From contig JAWKVP010000006.1 in the NCBI GenBank assembly GCA_041398005.1, positions 201,005-265,004 on the forward strand: DNA of 64,000 nucleotides, given 5' to 3'. Within the stretch, counting starts at the first letter, position 1; each line of letters starts with the position of its first letter. The notes beneath the pieces are model-generated. The model did no database searches. It was not told where the DNA came from and worked only from the letters and a program-made list of their open reading frames with translations. The position numbers and the translations under genes are program-made. This document shows, in pieces, positions 61,170-64,000 of the stretch. The DNA is from JAGREO01 sp020446285 (GTDB lineage Bacteria > Pseudomonadota > Alphaproteobacteria > Geminicoccales > Geminicoccaceae).

Positions 61170-62048
61170 TCAGCCCGCCGGCGGCACGGCGCGAATCTGC
61201 GTGCCGATGCCATGTTCGGTGAACAGTTCGAGGATCACCGCATGCGGCACGCGCCCGTCGAGGATCGTGGCCGCACGCGCGCCCTTCTCGACCGCATCGA
61301 GACAGGTCTCGACCTTGGGGATCATGCCGCCCGAAATCGTTCCGTCGGCGATCAGCGCGCGCGCATCGTCGAGGCCGAGATAGGGCATCAATGCACCCGA
61401 TCCGTCGAGCACACCCTTGACGTCGGTGAGCATCAGCAGGCGGCGGGCCTGCAACGCACCGGCGATCGCTCCGGCAGCGGTATCGGCGTTGATATTGTAG
61501 GACTGGCCGTCGAGATCGGCACCGACCGGAGCGATCACCGGAATGATCTCGGTGCGGGTGAACAGGTCGACCACCGAACGGTCGACCTCGACGACCTCGC
61601 CGACGAAACCGATATCGCGCCCGCCCCGGGTCATCTTTTTCGCGGTCAGAAGGCGCGCGTCCTTGCCACAGATGCCGACGGCCTTGCCGCCCTCGGCCTG
61701 GATCGCGCCGACGATCTCCTTGTTGATCTTGCCGGCGAGTACCATCTCCACCACCTCCATCGAGGCGGCATCCGTGACCCTGAGCCCGTCGACGAACTCG
61801 CTCTCGATGTTCAGCCGCCCCAGCATCGCCTTGATCTGCGGGCCACCGCCATGGACGATCACGGGATTGATGCCGACCTGCTTGAGCAGCACGACATCGC
61901 GGGCGAAGTCCCTTGCAAGATGCTCGTGGCCCATGGCGTGGCCACCATACTTGACCACGAAGGTGGCACCGCTGTGCCGGCGCATGTGCGGCAGGGCCTC
62001 GATCAGCGTCGAGGCGATCGCGTGCACGTCATTCGGTTGGCTTGTCAT
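61170..62048 (-). CDS. argB: acetylglutamate kinase
   Basis: ArgB phosphorylates N-acetylglutamate, the second step of arginine synthesis. FVVKYGGHAMG, IVHGGGPQIKAMLGR, and the Arg-sensitive-type C-terminal SGGMIPKVETCLDAVEKG are standard. The start MTSQPNDVHAIASTLIEALP is favoured over an ATG seven codons earlier. The presence of the N-terminal helix region suggests hexameric, arginine-inhibited enzyme, which is inferred. It follows engB on the same strand. Confidence 0.96.
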   Translation of the reverse strand: MTSQPNDVHAIASTLIEALPHMRRHSGATFVVKYGGHAMGHEHLARDFARDVVLLKQVGINPVIVHGGGPQIKAMLGRLNIESEFVDGLRVTDAASMEVVEMVLAGKINKEIVGAIQAEGGKAVGICGKDARLLTAKKMTRGGRDIGFVGEVVEVDRSVVDLFTRTEIIPVIAPVGADLDGQSYNINADTAAGAIAGALQARRLLMLTDVKGVLDGSGALMPYLGLDDARALIADGTISGGMIPKVETCLDAVEKGARAATILDGRVPHAVILELFTEHGIGTQIRAVPPAG

Positions 62049-62124
62049 CGGCGCCCTTTCATCCCCCACTCCTGCCGCAATCCGGTCTCCGGGATCTCAT
62101 TGTCGAGCCGGTCATGCCCGGTTC

Positions 62125-62793
62125 TCATGCTTCCGGCCGCTCCGCGAGCGCGTAACCGGCAAGCACCGCGCGCAATGCGTCGATGCCGGCAAGCTTGCGC
62201 GAACTCGTGACAAGCACCGCCGGAAGCGCGCCCACGGTTTTCCGCAACTCCGTCTCCATCGCCGCCCTTCCCTGCGCCAGCTCGCGCTCGCGGACAAGGT
62301 CACATTTGGTGAGCACGAGAAGAAACGGCACGGCGGCCTTCTTCAGTGTGCCCATCACCTCGCGGTCGCGATCCTTGATACCATGGCGGCTGTCGATCAG
62401 CATGACCACGAGATGCAGGTTCGGCCGGCCGCGCAGATAGTCGAAAATGAGGTCGTGCCATGCGTCGACCTGCTCCTTCGGCGCCTTTGCGTAGCCATAT
62501 CCCGGGAGGTCGATCAGGCGCAGCCGGCCGTCGATATCGAAGAAATTGAGCTGCTGCGTGCGGCCTGGCGTGTTCGACGTGCGGGCGAGTTCCTTGTGCC
62601 GGGTCAGCGCGTTGATGATGCTGGACTTGCCGACATTGGAGCGGCCGGCGATGGCGACCTCGGGAAGATCGGCGGATGGCAGCTGGTCGATACGGGCGAC
62701 ACCGAGCATGAAGGCGGGCGGCCTCGCGAAAAGAAGCCGTCCGGCCTCGATCGCATCCGGATCAACTTCGAGAAACTCCGACCGGTCCATCAA
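62125..62793 (-). CDS. engB: ribosome biogenesis GTP-binding protein EngB/YihA
   Basis: A 222-residue TRAFAC GTPase needed for late 50S assembly. G1 GRSNVGKSS, G2-region TSNTPGRTQ, G3 DLPGYG, G4 TKCD and the SSRK G5-like element are complete. It is normal length for the alphaproteobacterial form, with a short N-terminal extension (FARPPAFMLGVARIDQLP). It is divergent from the DHH gene across 84 bp, and upstream of argB on the same strand. Confidence 0.95.
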   Translation of the reverse strand: MMDRSEFLEVDPDAIEAGRLLFARPPAFMLGVARIDQLPSADLPEVAIAGRSNVGKSSIINALTRHKELARTSNTPGRTQQLNFFDIDGRLRLIDLPGYGYAKAPKEQVDAWHDLIFDYLRGRPNLHLVVMLIDSRHGIKDRDREVMGTLKKAAVPFLLVLTKCDLVRERELAQGRAAMETELRKTVGALPAVLVTSSRKLAGIDALRAVLAGYALAERPEA

Positions 62794-62877
62794 TCACCTT
62801 TCCTTAATCTTTTGGCGGCACTCTTGCAGCCGACCGACCCGTGCCTTCTGTTGCTTTCGAATGATGGATTCCGGCCG

Positions 62878-63867
62878 ATGACCGATCAAGCGCATTCTCC
62901 TGGAGACCGATACAGGCTGATCACACGCAGCGACATGGACGGTCTCGTCTGTGCCGTCCTCCTGCGCGAACTGGGTATCGTCGACCGCATCGATTTCGTC
63001 CACCCCAAGGACATGCAGGACGGCAGGATCGCGGTCGGGCCGACCGACATCACCACCAACCTGCCCTGGGTCGCGGGCGTACATCTGGCGTTCGATCATC
63101 ACGCCAGCGAAACCGAACGGGTGCAGGGCAAGCCCGACAACCACATCATCGACGCCGACGCGCCGTCGGCAGCACGGGTGGTGTACGATCACTATGGCGG
63201 CGCCGCAAAGTTTCCCAACATCACCGAAGCGATGATGGCGGCCGTCGACAAGGCCGATTCCGCCGCCTTCGCACGCGCGGACATTCTCGACCCGCAGGGC
63301 TGGGATCTCCTGAGCTTCCTCATGGACGCACGCACCGGACTGGGCCGGTTCCGCAATTTCCGCGTGTCCAACTATCAGCTCATGATGGATCTGATCGAAT
63401 ATTGCCGAAAGCACCAGGACATTGCGGACATTCTCGCACTGCCCGATGTCAGCGAGCGCGTCGATCTCTTCATGGAGCACCAGCAGGCGTTCAAGGAACA
63501 GATCCGCCGCTGCACGACCATGCACGGCCCGCTCGCCGTCCTCGACCTGCGCGACGAGGAAACGATCTGGCCCGGCAACCGCTTCATGATCTACGCCCTG
63601 TTCCCCGAATGCACGATCTCCTGTCATGTGCTCTGGGGCCGCGAGAAGCAGAACACCGTGCTGGCACTGGGCAAATCGATCCTCGACCGCTCGGCGAAGA
63701 CCGACATCGGCAGCCTCTGCCTCGACTATGGCGGCGGCGGCCACCACGCCGCCGGAACCTGCCAGATCCCCAACGAGGATTGCGAACGCACCATCCGCAC
63801 GGTCATCGAAAAGATCCGCGCCATCGAATCCGGCAAGGCTAGGCAGGACGAGCTGACGATGGCGTAG
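62878..63867 (+). CDS. DHH-family phosphoesterase (exopolyphosphatase/NrnA-like)
   Basis: A 329-residue DHH/DHHA1 protein: LITRSDMDGLVCAVLLRELG (DxD-type metal motif), HLAFDHHASE (DHH), and the DHHA1 end GGGGHHAAGTCQIP. Such enzymes cleave short polyphosphates, oligoribonucleotides or pAp using Mn2+. No signal peptide. The ATG at 62878 begins MTDQAHSPGDRYRL. The exact substrate is not evident from sequence. Confidence 0.88.
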   Translation: MTDQAHSPGDRYRLITRSDMDGLVCAVLLRELGIVDRIDFVHPKDMQDGRIAVGPTDITTNLPWVAGVHLAFDHHASETERVQGKPDNHIIDADAPSAARVVYDHYGGAAKFPNITEAMMAAVDKADSAAFARADILDPQGWDLLSFLMDARTGLGRFRNFRVSNYQLMMDLIEYCRKHQDIADILALPDVSERVDLFMEHQQAFKEQIRRCTTMHGPLAVLDLRDEETIWPGNRFMIYALFPECTISCHVLWGREKQNTVLALGKSILDRSAKTDIGSLCLDYGGGGHHAAGTCQIPNEDCERTIRTVIEKIRAIESGKARQDELTMA

Positions 63868-63876
63868 GGGATCGAA

Positions 63877-64000
63877 CCCGACATATGAATCCCGCAACCG
63901 ACGAAGCGAGGGCGCGGTTATCACATTCAAATGTCGGGATCATTTGATCCACCACAAGGAATCGCTCGTGGCACGTCTTGTCAGAAACGTACCACGAACG
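63877..64000. repeat. nested inverted repeats at the window edge
   Basis: Three dyads follow the DHH gene: CCCGACATATGAAT paired with ATTCAAATGTCGGG (63877-63890/63925-63938, one mismatch); the perfect palindrome GGATCATTTGATCC (63937-63950); and CGCTCGTGGCACGT paired with ACGTACCACGAACG (63963-63976/63987-64000, two mismatches, 10-base loop). No gene is evident in these 133 bp. It may be an element end or a structured intergenic region continuing beyond the window. Confidence 0.6.

Overview
The window is GC-rich chromosomal DNA from an alphaproteobacterium. The evidence is the block purM/purN divergent from a DUF2066 protein, a CDP-alcohol phosphatidyltransferase and HdaA, together with thrS-infC, gatCAB, a DmeR-type metal sensor, TRAP and tripartite tricarboxylate transporters, and a ribbon-helix-helix/PAS-like protein. 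I cannot name the genus. Genes are tightly packed, with many ATGA or TTGA stop/start overlaps.

Layout: (1) 1-4800: the end of an EAL-domain protein, a small hypothetical gene, and gatC-gatA-gatB on the minus strand. (2) 4716-6322: a scarred locus at tRNA-Ser(UGA). It holds C-terminal scraps of a serine recombinase and a HigA-like antitoxin, a truncated copy of a dispersed repeat, and a dmeF-like cation efflux gene broken by about six frameshifts beside an intact dmeR regulator. (3) 6.5-16 kb: core metabolism and replication control (purN, purM, DUF2066, CDP-alcohol transferase, hdaA), an SDR, anmK, a 2-keto-4-pentenoate hydratase-type gene and an omega-aminotransferase. (4) 15.7-20.6 kb: an arsenate reductase/aquaglyceroporin pair behind a perfect 12-bp ArsR-like palindrome but with no arsR nearby, a Na+/H+ antiporter with a cyclic-nucleotide-binding tail, a nuclease fragment and a vapBC module. 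(5) 20.7-30.6 kb: a histidine-utilisation locus in which hutI-hutH-hutU runs straight into a dctP-dctQ-dctM TRAP transporter, with hutF-hutC divergent. (6) 30.7-42.7 kb: a Tat-exported cyclase-family protein, a large RTX/DUF4114 protein with a Gly/Asp repeat linker, the RHH protein, two oxidoreductases, and a minus-strand sugar/amidohydrolase group (SIS protein, BadF-type kinase, creatininase family, alpha/beta hydrolase), then a glycosyltransferase. (7) 43-47.4 kb: thrS, infC and an aminopeptidase P. (8) 47.5-54 kb: a LysR regulator divergent from a hydroxyacid dehydrogenase, RraA-like aldolase and tctC-tctB-tctA, ending in decayed amidohydrolase and SMP-30 genes. (9) 54.1-58.6 kb: an accessory island with a 1,027-residue SF1 helicase/nuclease fusion divergent from an unrecognised Tat-signal protein. 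(10) 58.7-63.9 kb: DUF3500, UspA, RluA-type synthase, argB, engB and a DHH phosphoesterase, then unexplained nested inverted repeats at the edge.

The most distinctive signals are the helicase-nuclease island, which resembles anti-phage systems; a 108-bp MITE-like repeat present three times, two copies of which supply the stop codon of a neighbouring gene; the hut-linked TRAP transporter; and several decaying genes beside intact partners. All database-dependent statements are family recognition by eye and no search was run.
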